The notes: generated by a model not told the origin, from the letters alone. DNA of 64,000 nt from RGIG3178 sp942492795 (GCA_942492795.1 OW818639.1:558001-622000); one strand, 5' to 3'. Shown: positions 1-12,672, counted from the first letter of the stretch. A program made the numbers and translations.

Positions 1-1127
1 CTCACAAGAATGACGGTCGCCTTTTTCATCACACGGGCCAAAACCTGCGCCTGCCATTGATCCGGCAGCGTGCCGTCCCTGCCGCGTGACAAAACGGCGT
101 TTTCCACCGCTTCCGGCGTCCTGTTGTTTGCGAACAGATCAAAGAATCCTTCACTGCCGTGTCCGTCGACGCATGAGCACATCGCGATGATGACCCCGCC
201 GGGACGCACGAATGGCTCCGCGCCGGACATACATTTGACGGATTGGTAGATATTCAAGTCCAGCGGGTATCCGCCGTTGCCCGTGACCACGATGTCGGCC
301 TGCCGGCATTGCACGGACGTCTGCTGTGCGACGTATGCGCAGCCTTCTTCGTGTGCACAGGACACGTCGCCCGCAAACGCGCGAACGATCTGCTTTTGCT
401 CGTTGAGGCACACGTTGAGGATGAATCCGAGCCCGACGCACTTCGCGGCAAAGATCATGTCCCTGTGGATCGGGTTGTTGTCGAGAATCCCGTTTCGGGA
501 GCACTCGTCGGCGATAAACTCGGCGTTGTGGTTGAAAAAGACCGTCTTTAAAGAGGCAATGCCGGGCAGAATGCTCTTTCTGCCACCTGAAAAACCCGCA
601 AAAAAATGTGGCTCAATGAAACCCTCGGACAGGATAAAATCCGCCCATCGTACTTCATCGTTCAGCCACAGTTCGCCGCCTGACGGCATGATGCCGTAGT
701 AATCCATTTTATCGTCCGCGTGCGCGTCGTGCACAAGGATGGTTTCGTGTTCCACCACGGTTTTGCCGAACCGCTCCAGAAGTTCCGCATCCGTCGTCTT
801 GCGGTGGAACCCGGTCGCGACGAGGATGTGTATCTCGGCTTGCGGTGCGGTGGAGCGGATTTCCTCCAACAGGATCGGCACGGTGATACCGCTTGGCATC
901 GGGCGCGTATGGTCGGAGGTGATAAGCAGAATGTGCTCTTTCCCCGCCACGAGCTCACACAGTCGTTTGCTTTGGATCGGGGCGCCAAGCGCCTCTTTGA
1001 CCGTTTCGATCTGCTGCTGCGCTGTTGCTTCGGGAAGCTCTTTTTTGGATACGACGCCCAAAAAGCAGCTTTCTTCGACCTCGCAGGGGAGTTGGCTTCG
1101 GTAATACGGAACGTGAACGGTTGGCAT
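1..1127 (-). CDS. larA: Nickel-dependent lactate racemase LarA (3' part off window)
   Basis: Interconverts L- and D-lactate (or a related 2-hydroxyacid) with a nickel-pincer cofactor. The 375 visible residues start at an ATG preceded by AAAGGAG; the frame is open to the window edge, so the C-terminus is missing. I read SDHTRP at residues 71-76, His108, His174, Lys184 inside GGRKS, and His200. These match, at the same numbering, the catalytic histidines, the cofactor-tethering lysine and the nickel ligand described for Lactobacillus plantarum LarA, so the protein should be active. The cofactor-making genes larB, larC and larE are not in this window. It has its own promoter, and a terminator separates it from the transporter gene upstream. 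LarA homologues can act on other 2-hydroxyacids, so the exact substrate is open. Confidence 0.93.
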   Translation of the reverse strand, partial: MPTVHVPYYRSQLPCEVEESCFLGVVSKKELPEATAQQQIETVKEALGAPIQSKRLCELVAGKEHILLITSDHTRPMPSGITVPILLEEIRSTAPQAEIHILVATGFHRKTTDAELLERFGKTVVEHETILVHDAHADDKMDYYGIMPSGGELWLNDEVRWADFILSEGFIEPHFFAGFSGGRKSILPGIASLKTVFFNHNAEFIADECSRNGILDNNPIHRDMIFAAKCVGLGFILNVCLNEQKQIVRAFAGDVSCAHEEGCAYVAQQTSVQCRQADIVVTGNGGYPLDLNIYQSVKCMSGAEPFVRPGGVIIAMCSCVDGHGSEGFFDLFANNRTPEAVENAVLSRGRDGTLPDQWQAQVLARVMKKATVILV

Positions 1128-1218
1128 GCGGCTCTCCTTTGTAACGTCGGAACCCGGCTATTCTTCTGTGTCATGGGGATGGCCAAACCCGGCACATCGA
1201 CCCTGTGACAACCAATTC

Positions 1219-1246
1219 ATTATAGCATAGGCCATGCGCCGAACAA
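1219..1246 (-). promoter_or_regulatory. Promoter of larA
   Basis: On the minus strand a perfect TATAAT preceded by TGC (extended -10) lies 16 bases after TTGTTC. It is about 90 bases upstream of the larA start codon and downstream of the preceding terminator, so larA is probably a separate transcription unit. Confidence 0.7.
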
Positions 1247-1334
1247 CCAAATTTGAGCATATTCGCCGACTTCTTTTTTGGTTTTTCGCACAGCTTGCCG
1301 GGTGCATAGACGGCTTGAAGCACAGATACGCAAA

Positions 1335-1375
1335 GGCAAAAGGAGCCGTCGGCGTTTGCCAACAGCTCCTTTTTA
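1335..1375 (-). terminator. Rho-independent terminator after the AEC transporter gene
   Basis: GGAGC/GCTCC outer stem continues through GUUGGC/GCCGAC around an AAAC loop (stem 1342-1369). It has T4 on the minus side and T5 on the plus side, so it may act in both directions. Confidence 0.75.
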
Positions 1376-1408
1376 TTAGCGATGATCCTTTAATATCGGC
1401 GGAGGGGA

Positions 1409-2356
1409 CTAGCGCAATAAAAACATGTACAGCGGTATGACCACCATGCTGCATACGGTTGTCCAAAAAAAGCTCAGCGCGGCGTTGTTCCGATCACCGC
1501 CGTATGCCCCCGAGAGAATAACGGTCTGGGTCATGATCGGCAGGGCTGACATCAGCACAAACACCATCGCCGTTGTGCCCGTTATGCCAAAGAGCAGGCA
1601 TAAGCCGTACGCCAGCGCGGGTGCCGCCAGAAACCGGGCGGCGATGACATACAGCACGTCGCGCGTTATCTTTAAGCCATGGAGGCCAAACTCACGGTAA
1701 ATATCGTAGAGCGCGTTGCCCGAAAAGAACAGCGACAGCGGCGTGGAGAGGGCACCCAAATATTTGGTGATGCTGGTCACCATCACGGGTGGCTTGATGC
1801 CGATCACCGTCATCAGCACCACGGCTAGGATAACGATAACATTGATGGAAAACACGCGCTTGAGCGTTGTAGACAGCGCGAATTCGCTCTTGCCCTGCGC
1901 ATCCGCCTGAATGCCCGCGCTGCCTAAGGACCAGAAGGTGGATGTCTGGCAAATGATGAAAAACATCGCCGCCGGTGTGCCCGCATCGCCGAAGAGCGCA
2001 AAGACGACGGGTATCCCGATAAAGACGGCGTTCGGGCAGCTTGCCATTGCGGCAAAAGTGCGCTGGCGGTTTTTTTGTATGCGCAGGACGTACTTGGCCA
2101 TCATCCAGCCCAAAAAGTACATCGTCAGAATGGTTATGGCGGGGACGATCAGCATGCTGCCTGCGGTTTTAAGCGAATCGCGCGTGATGGCGGAGAGCAT
2201 GTTGTTGAAAATCGTGCACGGCACCGCAATCCGGATAACAAGTTTGCTCAGAAGCGGAATGTTTTCCTTCGTAATCCATTTTAAATGGGTTAAAAGAACG
2301 CCTAAACCGAGCAGTATGAAAATATTCAGAACCGCCTGCATGGAATCAAAAATCAA
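1409..2356 (-). CDS. AEC family (auxin efflux carrier-like) transporter
   Basis: A 315-residue integral membrane protein with about ten hydrophobic segments, of the AEC family, whose bacterial members carry malate, other organic acids or amino acids. The N-terminus (FILLGLGVLLTHLKWI, then SKLVIRIAVPCTIFNN) and the mid-protein NAVFIGIPVVFALFG are typical of the family. The start is a TTG seven bases after GGAGG; the next ATG, five codons later, has a worse spacing. It begins 14 bases after lysC and is probably co-transcribed with it, which might point to an amino acid or organic acid linked to aspartate metabolism, but the substrate cannot be read from the sequence. Confidence 0.88.
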   Translation of the reverse strand: MIFDSMQAVLNIFILLGLGVLLTHLKWITKENIPLLSKLVIRIAVPCTIFNNMLSAITRDSLKTAGSMLIVPAITILTMYFLGWMMAKYVLRIQKNRQRTFAAMASCPNAVFIGIPVVFALFGDAGTPAAMFFIICQTSTFWSLGSAGIQADAQGKSEFALSTTLKRVFSINVIVILAVVLMTVIGIKPPVMVTSITKYLGALSTPLSLFFSGNALYDIYREFGLHGLKITRDVLYVIAARFLAAPALAYGLCLLFGITGTTAMVFVLMSALPIMTQTVILSGAYGGDRNNAALSFFWTTVCSMVVIPLYMFLLR

Positions 2357-2370
2357 AGGAATCCTCCAAA

Positions 2371-3690
2371 CTACCTGGCAAACTCGGCATATATGGCCCG
2401 AATCGCGATCTCAAAATCGCTCTGCTCAATGCCAACGATGATGTTTATTTCACTTGAGCCCTGGTCGATCATCCGTACGTTCACACCGGCGCGACCAAGC
2501 GCGGTAAACAGCCTTCCCGCGGTGCCTATCTGGCGGATCATGCCGCGGCCGACGGTCGCGACGATCGCAAGGTCGTGCTGCACCTCCAGGACGTCGGGAT
2601 TGCACAGATCGCGGATATCGGCGCATACTTCCTTTTCAACGCCGTCTAAAAGCGCGCTTTGCACCACAACGGACATGGTATCGATGCCTGTGGGCAAATG
2701 CTCAAACGAGATGCCGTGCTTTTCAAACACGGAGAGTATCCTTCGTCCAAAACCCAGCTCGTTGTTCATCTTATCTTTTTCAATGTGAAAAATGCAGAAG
2801 CCCCTGCGCCCTGCGACGCCGGTTATGCCGGAATGCATCAGCTCCATGGCTTCGGCGACGATGAGCGTCCCTTCATCCAGCGGGGCATTGGTGTTCTTGA
2901 CCGCGATCGGGATGGAGCTTTTGCGTACCGGGAATATGCTGTCTTCGTGCAGAACGGTGGCACCCATGTAGGAAAGCTCGCGCAGTTCCTGATAGGTAAC
3001 GACCGGGATGGTCTTCGGGTTCTTGACGATGCGCGGATCGGCCATCATGAAACCGGATACGTCCGTCCAGTTTTCGTACAGTTCCGCGTCGGCGGCCCTT
3101 GCCACGATGGAACCGGTGATATCGCTGCCCCCGCGTGAGAATGTCTTGATGCGGCCGTCCGGCTGCGAACCGTAAAACCCGGGGATTACGGCATTGGCAT
3201 GGCATTTAAGCAGTTGCGACATGACCATCTGCGTCTTGGTTTCATCCAAAGCGCCGTCGGAATGGAAAAAGATGCATTGGGCGGGATCGAGAAAATCATA
3301 CTTCAACAGATGCGCCAGAATAAGGCCGTTGAGATACTCTCCGCGGCTTGCGACATAATCGACACCGGCGCCGATGGCAATATCGTTCCACACCTGCGCC
3401 ATCGGGGTCTTGATATCGTATTGGATATTCAGGCCGTCCACGATAGCATAAAAACGGTCCATGATCTGGTCATAGACACAACGCGCTTCGTCCATTTTGC
3501 CCTTATCCGCAAGGCTGTGGCATTTGTAGAGAAGGTCGGTCACCTTATCGGCAAATTCGGGTGCTTTGCCCGGGGCGGAAGGGACCACAAAGCGCCGTTT
3601 TGCATCGGCGCGGATGATGGCAGCCACCTTTTGAAATTGTTCAGCGGTCGCCAGCGAGGTGCCCCCGAACTTTGTTACGATAATCCCCAT
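2371..3690 (-). CDS. lysC: Aspartate kinase
   Basis: Phosphorylates L-aspartate with ATP, the first step towards lysine, threonine and methionine. It is 439 residues. The kinase signature KFGGTS is at residues 7-12, followed by VVPSAPGK near 40, and SRGGSDITGS in the nucleotide-binding part. The C-terminal third (about 300-439) holds two ACT-like regulatory segments (GVAGRRGFCIFHIEKDK and VGRGMIRQIGTAGRLFTALG), so feedback control by an amino acid is expected. The start was placed at the ATG nine bases after GGGAGG, not at an in-frame ATG 96 bases upstream, because family members begin right at the KFGGTS strand. A consensus promoter and a leader with three hairpins precede it. The AEC transporter follows directly. 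Confidence 0.96.
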   Translation of the reverse strand: MGIIVTKFGGTSLATAEQFQKVAAIIRADAKRRFVVPSAPGKAPEFADKVTDLLYKCHSLADKGKMDEARCVYDQIMDRFYAIVDGLNIQYDIKTPMAQVWNDIAIGAGVDYVASRGEYLNGLILAHLLKYDFLDPAQCIFFHSDGALDETKTQMVMSQLLKCHANAVIPGFYGSQPDGRIKTFSRGGSDITGSIVARAADAELYENWTDVSGFMMADPRIVKNPKTIPVVTYQELRELSYMGATVLHEDSIFPVRKSSIPIAVKNTNAPLDEGTLIVAEAMELMHSGITGVAGRRGFCIFHIEKDKMNNELGFGRRILSVFEKHGISFEHLPTGIDTMSVVVQSALLDGVEKEVCADIRDLCNPDVLEVQHDLAIVATVGRGMIRQIGTAGRLFTALGRAGVNVRMIDQGSSEINIIVGIEQSDFEIAIRAIYAEFAR

Positions 3691-3822
3691 TGCGGTCCTC
3701 CCAAAAACAAGTACGCATTGCGATGTATTCGGACATGTTGCATGCGATATTTTACGAAATATCCCTGCCGGAAATGCACCCGGCAAGACCTGTACAGCCC
3801 CGTCTTTCGGGGCTTCGGCACG
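3691..3822 (-). promoter_or_regulatory. Structured 5' leader of lysC
   Basis: Between the -10 box and the ribosome binding site the transcript would form three consecutive hairpins: AGCCCCG/CGGGGCT (about 3796-3814), TTGCCGG/CCGGCAG (about 3767-3788) and GATATTT/AAATATC (3746-3763). It is too short for a lysine riboswitch and I do not recognise the conserved bases of that or another known class. It may be a processing or attenuation region; function unknown. Confidence 0.4.
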
Positions 3823-3828
3823 GCCTTA

Positions 3829-3857
3829 ATTATAGGCTTTGGCATAGTGCCTGTCAA
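3829..3857 (-). promoter_or_regulatory. Consensus sigma-A promoter of lysC
   Basis: On the minus strand a perfect TTGACA and a perfect TATAAT are separated by 17 bases. The -35 box begins two bases after the stop codon of the DUF1015 gene upstream. Confidence 0.85.
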
Positions 3858-3859
3858 AC

Positions 3860-5146
3860 TTATCGTATGATTCGGCCTTCGAGATAACAGCGCTTTTCAT
3901 CGGCTTCCCCCATCGAAAACGCCTTGCGCGGCAAAGGTCCGTGAAGGCTCACCTGCGGGAACAACTGCCCCTTTTCAATAACGTTCAGAAGAAACCCGAT
4001 GGTGTCACCATGACTCAGCGCTACGGTTTCCGCTTCCCCGTGGATGTAATCCACTTCCGCTTCCAACGCCAGTTTTTGAAGCATCGATAAAAGTTTATCC
4101 ACCGTTCCGGCTGCGATGTCGCCTGACGAATCGGACAGATACAGCGGCTTTTTCACGCCTTGATGTACAACTTGGATTTGTGCGGCGTCTAGGACCGGTT
4201 CAAACGACGCGATAATGCCCTCTTTATCGGCTTGTTTGCAAACAGACACAAACGCATCCCACGGCGCATGAAACGCAACGCGGTGGATGGCTTCAAAGGC
4301 AAGGCCTTCGTCGTGGATGTTCACCACTTCACAAAGGGCGAATCGGGCAGGGTGGGTTTGTCGCTGTTCTTCGCTCAGCGTTTCGCGTATCTGTTGCCAC
4401 AGCGCTTTGGCGGTGGCAAACGAGTGATTGCCGTCCCCCATCGCAAAGAGCATCGGATCGCCGTTTTCGGGCTTTTCAAGAGCATCGCAGAGTTTTGACA
4501 GCGCGATGCGCACGGATTCCGATTGCCGCTGATCGATATGGTATCCAACGATGTGCCCCATACCGAATCCCAAATCGCTGTCGTATACCTGTTGAAACAG
4601 CTCTTTTTGATCCGCAAGCGGCTTGATTACGCTATGCGTCGGATCGTCTATCAATACCATGATATGGGGAAATTCCATCGATGCATTGCGCCGTATTTTA
4701 AGCCTTGGCGGGATGCGCGACGGAATGGTCCCTTCGGTGGCCCGAATCAGGGTTTTGGCGTCGGGCGCGTAATTGTAGCGTTCCAGATCCAGCGCCATCA
4801 GCAGACCCGTACGCGTACGGTCGTGGCAGCAGAACGTCCGCTCCACCAGCAGCATGCCCGGCGGCAGCTCTTCGAATATGCCGTTTTGCAGCATGCTTTG
4901 CATCGAAGCGCAGATGTTTTGGATGCGCTGCTCTATATCCGCGTCGTTCAAATACACTTCGGGCAAAACGACCTTTAACGTGGAAGGCGCGTCGCCCACC
5001 GTCTGTTCAACGTTCTTCCAGTACGCCCTGTCGCTGGTATATTGGTCGCAGGCGATCACGCACCATTTTAAAAGCGATTCGCGCTGTTTTGGCAACAGAA
5101 GATTGGGCAGCGAAACACCCAGCTCCATCCAATTCTTTTCCTGCAT
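3860..5146 (-). CDS. DUF1015 family protein
   Basis: A 428-residue soluble protein of the DUF1015 family, widespread in anaerobes but of unclear function. The family-typical segment CDQYTSDRAYW is near residue 33, followed by LVERTF, LDLERYNY and later AMGDGNHSFATAKALW (around 240), which is strongly conserved and looks like an active-site loop. No signal peptide or membrane segment. The start ATG follows GGGAGG. The gene is monocistronic in appearance, with the lysC promoter just after its stop codon and leuS divergent upstream. I cannot assign a reaction. Confidence 0.88.
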   Translation of the reverse strand: MQEKNWMELGVSLPNLLLPKQRESLLKWCVIACDQYTSDRAYWKNVEQTVGDAPSTLKVVLPEVYLNDADIEQRIQNICASMQSMLQNGIFEELPPGMLLVERTFCCHDRTRTGLLMALDLERYNYAPDAKTLIRATEGTIPSRIPPRLKIRRNASMEFPHIMVLIDDPTHSVIKPLADQKELFQQVYDSDLGFGMGHIVGYHIDQRQSESVRIALSKLCDALEKPENGDPMLFAMGDGNHSFATAKALWQQIRETLSEEQRQTHPARFALCEVVNIHDEGLAFEAIHRVAFHAPWDAFVSVCKQADKEGIIASFEPVLDAAQIQVVHQGVKKPLYLSDSSGDIAAGTVDKLLSMLQKLALEAEVDYIHGEAETVALSHGDTIGFLLNVIEKGQLFPQVSLHGPLPRKAFSMGEADEKRCYLEGRIIR

Positions 5147-5309
5147 GGCCGACCTCCCGAGTTGTATGACGGTATCGTGGGGCTTCCAAAGAATGTATAT
5201 GCTTTGGCCGCGTTAAGGCTGCATTTCCGTCGTTCATTAAGCCTAAATTATACAGGGAAGACGCACGCCTGTAAAGCGAACAAAGGCAATCTTCGGGCAG
5301 CGCAATGGG

Positions 5310-5338
5310 TGCACAATGGTGCGCAGTTGTGGTATAAT
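5310..5338 (+). promoter_or_regulatory. Promoter of leuS
   Basis: A TATAAT with an extended TGG before it lies 17 bases after TGCACA, and the leuS ATG is 46 bases further. The leader is too short for a T-box, so leuS does not seem to be tRNA-sensing at the transcript level. Confidence 0.7.
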
Positions 5339-5384
5339 GGGAAAAATTGACCGACAGCAGAGCATTACGTTAGGAGTGGGGCGC

Positions 5385-7856
5385 ATGGATTACCGCGCAA
5401 ATGAACAAAAGTGGCAAAATAAGTGGGACGATACACGGCTTTATGCCTTTGATCCTTCCAATGTCGATAAGAAGTTCTATGTGATGGAGATGTTCTCCTA
5501 TCCTTCCGGATCCAGGCTTCATGTGGGGCACTGGTACAATTACGGCCCTGCGGACAGCTACGCCCGCTACAAGCGCATGCAGGGGTACAACGTATTTCAT
5601 CCGATGGGTTTTGACGCTTTCGGCCTTCCGGCGGAGAACTTCGCGATTAAAACAGGCATCCATCCCAAGGACAGCACGTTTGCCAATATGGCGGTGATGG
5701 AAGAGCAGATCAAGCAGATCGGCGGATCGTTTGACTGGTCGCATACCGTGAAAACCTGTGAACCGAACTATTACCGGTGGACGCAATGGCTGTTCCTGCA
5801 GCTGTACAAGAACGATCTTGCCTATCGCAAGGAAGCGCCTGTGAACTGGTGCCCCTCCTGCAATACGGTGCTGGCCAACGAGCAGGTGGAAGACGGCTGC
5901 TGCGAACGCTGCAACACCCCCGTTACACGGCGCAATCTGACGCAATGGTTCTTTAAGATCACCGATTATGCGCAGGAACTGCTGGATGATCTCCCCGGTT
6001 TGGATTGGCCCGAACGCATCAAGGCGATGCAGACCAACTGGATCGGACGCTCCGAAGGTGCCGTCATCGACTTCGATTTGCCCGACGGCGGAACTTTCCC
6101 GGTTTTCACCACCCGCCCTGACACCCTGTTCGGCAATACCTATTGTGTGCTGGCACCCGAGCATCCGCTGGTGGACGCCGTCACAACGGCGCTACACAAG
6201 GCGGCGGTAGACGAATATCGTGAGATCGCGGCCGGTGCATCCGACATCGACAGGCTTTCCATCACACGCGAAAAGACAGGCGTTTTCACCGGCGGCTATG
6301 CCGTCAATCCTGTCAACGGACGTAGCGTGCCGATTTGGATCGCGGATTATGTGCTTTTTTCCTACGGAACCGGCGCTGTGATGGCTGTCCCGGCGCACGA
6401 CGAGCGGGATTATATCTTTGCACAGAAATACCAATTGCCCATCGAGCGCGTTATTGAAGGACCGGACGAATCGTTGCCCTATACCGGGCCGGGGAAGATG
6501 CTGCATTCCGGCGTATTTTCAGGCATTCCGTCCGAAGACGGCAAAAAGGCCATCGTGGAAGAATTGGCGCAAAAAGGGCACGGTTCCCACAAGATAAACT
6601 ACCGCATGCGCGACTGGCTGATTTCCCGCCAGCGCTACTGGGGCACCCCTATTCCGATGATCCATTGCCCGCACTGTGGCATCGTGCCGGTTCCGGAAAA
6701 AGATCTGCCGGTATTGCTGCCCTATGATGTGGACTTCACGCCGGACGGGACCTCGCCGCTGTTGAAGCACGAAAGTTTCATGAACGTCAAATGCCCCGTT
6801 TGCGGGGAAGACGCCCGCCGCGATGCGGATACCATGGACACGTTTGTCTGTTCCTCCTGGTATTTCCTGCGTTACCCGGACTGCAACAATGACCAGACGG
6901 CGTTTGATACGTCCTGGATCGACAAGATATTGCCTGTGGATATGTATATTGGCGGCGCAGAACACGCGTGCATGCACCTTCTGTATGCCCGGTTCTTCGT
7001 CAAAGCGCTGCGCGATATGGGCTTACTGCATTTTGACGAGCCTTTCCTGCGCCTTGTCAACCAGGGCATCATCTTAGGCTCGGACGGCGAAAAGATGAGC
7101 AAGTCGCGCGGCAATGTCGTTTCGCCCGACGACTACATCAACGTTTTCGGGTCCGATGTCTTCCGCATGTATCTTGAATTCGGTTTCAACTATGTCGAAG
7201 GCGGCGCATGGAACGATGACGGCATCAAGGCCATCGCGCGCTTTTTGGATCGGGTCGAGCGGCTGATACAGCGCATTCTGGAAATGAAGGAAAATGCCGA
7301 AACCGGGCGCGTGCTCAACCGGTATTACGGCGGCGGCATCCATGGCATCCAGTTGGGCAAAGAAGAAAAAGAGCTGTTGTATGTGCTCAACTACACCATC
7401 ATGCACGTTACGGAAGACCTCGACCGCTTCTCTTTCAACACCGCCATTGCGCGGCTGATGGAGCTCGTAAACGCCCTGTACCGCTACAAGGACGTCTGCT
7501 CAGACGAGAGTTTCCCGCTGTTGTGGGATGCTGCGGATAAACTGATCCTCTGTATGGCGCCGTTTGCGCCGCATTTTGCGGAGGAGATGCATGCCCGCAT
7601 GGCGGGCAACTGTTCGGTATTCCAGCGGGAGTGGCCGGGCTTTGATGAGAACGCGCTCAAACGCGATGTCGCAAACGTCGCCGTTCAAGTAAACGGCCGC
7701 CTGCGTTCACGCATCGATATCGATTCGAGTTTGGATACCGAATCGGTGGAGGCGATCGCGCTTGCGGACGAAAAGGTGCAGGCAGCACTTGGAGGCCTTA
7801 CGGTCGCAAAGGTCATCGTTATCCCGGGGCGGCTGGTCAACATCGTCGCAAACTGA
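5385..7856 (+). CDS. leuS: Leucine-tRNA ligase
   Basis: Charges tRNA-Leu. It is 823 residues, the usual bacterial length. The class I signatures are HVGH (about residue 46) and KMSKS (about 570). A CPSC...CERC zinc-binding pair lies near 165-185, and the editing (CP1) insertion contains TTRPDTLFG and the region ending GTGAVMAVPAHDERD. A second Cys pair (CPHC, CPVC) follows near 430-475. The anticodon-binding and C-terminal domains are intact. The start is the ATG at MDYRANEQKWQ, after AGGAG; an in-frame ATG 69 bases upstream would put about twenty unconserved residues in front. A terminator follows the stop codon. Confidence 0.98.
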   Translation: MDYRANEQKWQNKWDDTRLYAFDPSNVDKKFYVMEMFSYPSGSRLHVGHWYNYGPADSYARYKRMQGYNVFHPMGFDAFGLPAENFAIKTGIHPKDSTFANMAVMEEQIKQIGGSFDWSHTVKTCEPNYYRWTQWLFLQLYKNDLAYRKEAPVNWCPSCNTVLANEQVEDGCCERCNTPVTRRNLTQWFFKITDYAQELLDDLPGLDWPERIKAMQTNWIGRSEGAVIDFDLPDGGTFPVFTTRPDTLFGNTYCVLAPEHPLVDAVTTALHKAAVDEYREIAAGASDIDRLSITREKTGVFTGGYAVNPVNGRSVPIWIADYVLFSYGTGAVMAVPAHDERDYIFAQKYQLPIERVIEGPDESLPYTGPGKMLHSGVFSGIPSEDGKKAIVEELAQKGHGSHKINYRMRDWLISRQRYWGTPIPMIHCPHCGIVPVPEKDLPVLLPYDVDFTPDGTSPLLKHESFMNVKCPVCGEDARRDADTMDTFVCSSWYFLRYPDCNNDQTAFDTSWIDKILPVDMYIGGAEHACMHLLYARFFVKALRDMGLLHFDEPFLRLVNQGIILGSDGEKMSKSRGNVVSPDDYINVFGSDVFRMYLEFGFNYVEGGAWNDDGIKAIARFLDRVERLIQRILEMKENAETGRVLNRYYGGGIHGIQLGKEEKELLYVLNYTIMHVTEDLDRFSFNTAIARLMELVNALYRYKDVCSDESFPLLWDAADKLILCMAPFAPHFAEEMHARMAGNCSVFQREWPGFDENALKRDVANVAVQVNGRLRSRIDIDSSLDTESVEAIALADEKVQAALGGLTVAKVIVIPGRLVNIVAN

Positions 7857-7870
7857 TTCTTTCATGCAAA

Positions 7871-7895
7871 AGCCGTGCAAACGCACGGTTTTTTT
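7871..7895 (+). terminator. Terminator of leuS
   Basis: CCGTGC-AAAC-GCACGG hairpin followed by seven T residues, 16 bases after the leuS stop codon. Confidence 0.9.
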
Positions 7896-7929
7896 ATATC
7901 CGTTCAAAATTGCCTCTTATCCTATCGCA

Positions 7930-7959
7930 TTGTCACGGGCGGCGCATGCGTGCTATAAT
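7930..7959 (+). promoter_or_regulatory. Promoter of the first PHP-domain gene
   Basis: TTGTCA, an 18-base spacer and TATAAT with TGC in front (extended -10), 35 bases before the start codon. Confidence 0.75.
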
Positions 7960-7994
7960 CGTCCTTGTTTAAAATTTTGCATCCGGGAGCTTTT

Positions 7995-8816
7995 ATGGTA
8001 GATTATCATATCCACACCGACCACAGCGGCGACGGCAAGACACCCACGGATGTTATGATAGCGTCCGCCGTTGAAAAGGGGCTGCGCGAAATCTGCATCA
8101 CCAGCCACTATGACACCGATTCCCCGGCGGGCGGGTTTCACAACTTCGAACTGGATTTTCCCGTATACATCGCCGATGTTTCGCGCAGCACGGAGCGCTA
8201 CGGTGATCGCATATCCATAAAGCTCGGCGTGGAAGTGGGCCTTCAGGCGGGAAGACCGCATGTGCAAACAAACTCCTCCGGGAACATCCGCAAATATCCG
8301 TTTGATTTTGTCATCGCCTCCACGCATTTTTTACCGCCGCCCGATTTGCACCGGCCGCAGCAGTGGATCGACAACGATATGGATAAGCAAACGGTTCAGC
8401 AGCGCTATTTGCAGCATACGCTGCAATACCTCGAAATGTTTGACGATTTTGACGTCATCGGGCATTTGACCTACTATTCCCGTTTTTCTCCCGAACCGGA
8501 CAAGGCAGCTCGGGAGATGATCTATCAAGACAATAGCGAACTCTACGACCGGTTGTTTGAAACGCTGATCGCACGCGACAAGGGCATTGAGGTCAACACC
8601 TCCATGAAGGGCACAAGGGATCTTTTCAGCCCCGACTTTTCCATCGTGCGGCGGTTTTATGAGATGGGCGGAAGGATCATCACCGTAGGCTCCGATGCGC
8701 ATCTGCCCGCACAGGTTGGCGCGTACTACGACGAAGCGCTCAAGATGCTTCGCGAAGCCGGATTTTCCGCGATCTGCACGTTTGACAGACGCCAGCCGAA
8801 GTTTTTGGATATCTGA
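7995..8816 (+). CDS. PHP-domain phosphoesterase, histidinol-phosphatase-like
   Basis: A 273-residue PHP-superfamily metal-dependent phosphoesterase. It opens with the signature HIHTDHSGDG at residues 5-14, followed by the metal-ligand regions TSHYD, GVEVGLQ, ASTHF, the EVNTS strand and a C-terminal VGSDAH. These are the ordered PHP motifs of the HisK (histidinol-phosphate phosphatase) type. The start was placed at the ATG after GGGAG; ten upstream in-frame residues carry no conserved motif. It is a single gene between two terminators. A paralogue-like PHP protein overlaps hisC at 13.8 kb, so this copy could have a different substrate. Confidence 0.85.
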   Translation: MVDYHIHTDHSGDGKTPTDVMIASAVEKGLREICITSHYDTDSPAGGFHNFELDFPVYIADVSRSTERYGDRISIKLGVEVGLQAGRPHVQTNSSGNIRKYPFDFVIASTHFLPPPDLHRPQQWIDNDMDKQTVQQRYLQHTLQYLEMFDDFDVIGHLTYYSRFSPEPDKAAREMIYQDNSELYDRLFETLIARDKGIEVNTSMKGTRDLFSPDFSIVRRFYEMGGRIITVGSDAHLPAQVGAYYDEALKMLREAGFSAICTFDRRQPKFLDI

Positions 8817-8841
8817 ACATTAAGCTTAAATGACTAGAAGC

Positions 8842-8870
8842 AAAAGAGCGTCTTTGACAGACGCTCTTTT
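8842..8870 (+). terminator. Terminator of the first PHP gene
   Basis: Perfect 12-base stem AAAAGAGCGTCT/AGACGCTCTTTT around TTGAC, with T-rich ends in both directions. Confidence 0.85.
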
Positions 8871-8899
8871 ATTATCTATACCCTATACCGATATGATTC

Positions 8900-8943
8900 A
8901 CAAAAAAACACGATGCCGTTTGACGACATGTGCGTCAAACGGC
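8900..8943 (-). terminator. Terminator of nifJ
   Basis: On the minus strand an 11-base stem GCCGTTTGACG/CGTCAAACGGC is followed within a few bases by seven T residues. A second perfect hairpin (CAAAGGGGAT/ATCCCCTTTG, 8984-9006) lies between it and the nifJ stop codon and has no T-run; it may protect the transcript end. Confidence 0.8.
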
Positions 8944-9012
8944 AACGGAACGTACGTTATACACTATACAGGTAGGGGCTTCTCAAAGGGGATGCAATCC
9001 CCTTTGATCGAA

Positions 9013-12531
<3,519 letters not shown>

Positions 12532-12573
12532 GGAAAAAATCCTCCTTGGTTTAGTTATCGCTTAACCTTACAC

Positions 12574-12603
12574 ATTATATAGACATTGTGACTAAATCGT
12601 CAA
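12574..12603 (-). promoter_or_regulatory. Promoter of nifJ
   Basis: TTGACG, an 18-base spacer and TATAAT on the minus strand, about 40 bases before the nifJ start codon. Confidence 0.75.
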
Positions 12604-12672
12604 GCAAAAACCCCCTTCTTCGTGTATTTTTGTCCAAATATCCCCGATTTATCGCATGCTGCAACTTTTTCA

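Noticed and set aside
3691..3822. Lysine riboswitch in the lysC leader
   Set aside because: Too short and without the conserved lysine-aptamer junctions; kept only as an unknown structured leader.
5339..5384. T-box before leuS
   Set aside because: Fewer than 50 bases lie between the -10 box and the start codon; no specifier loop or T-box sequence.
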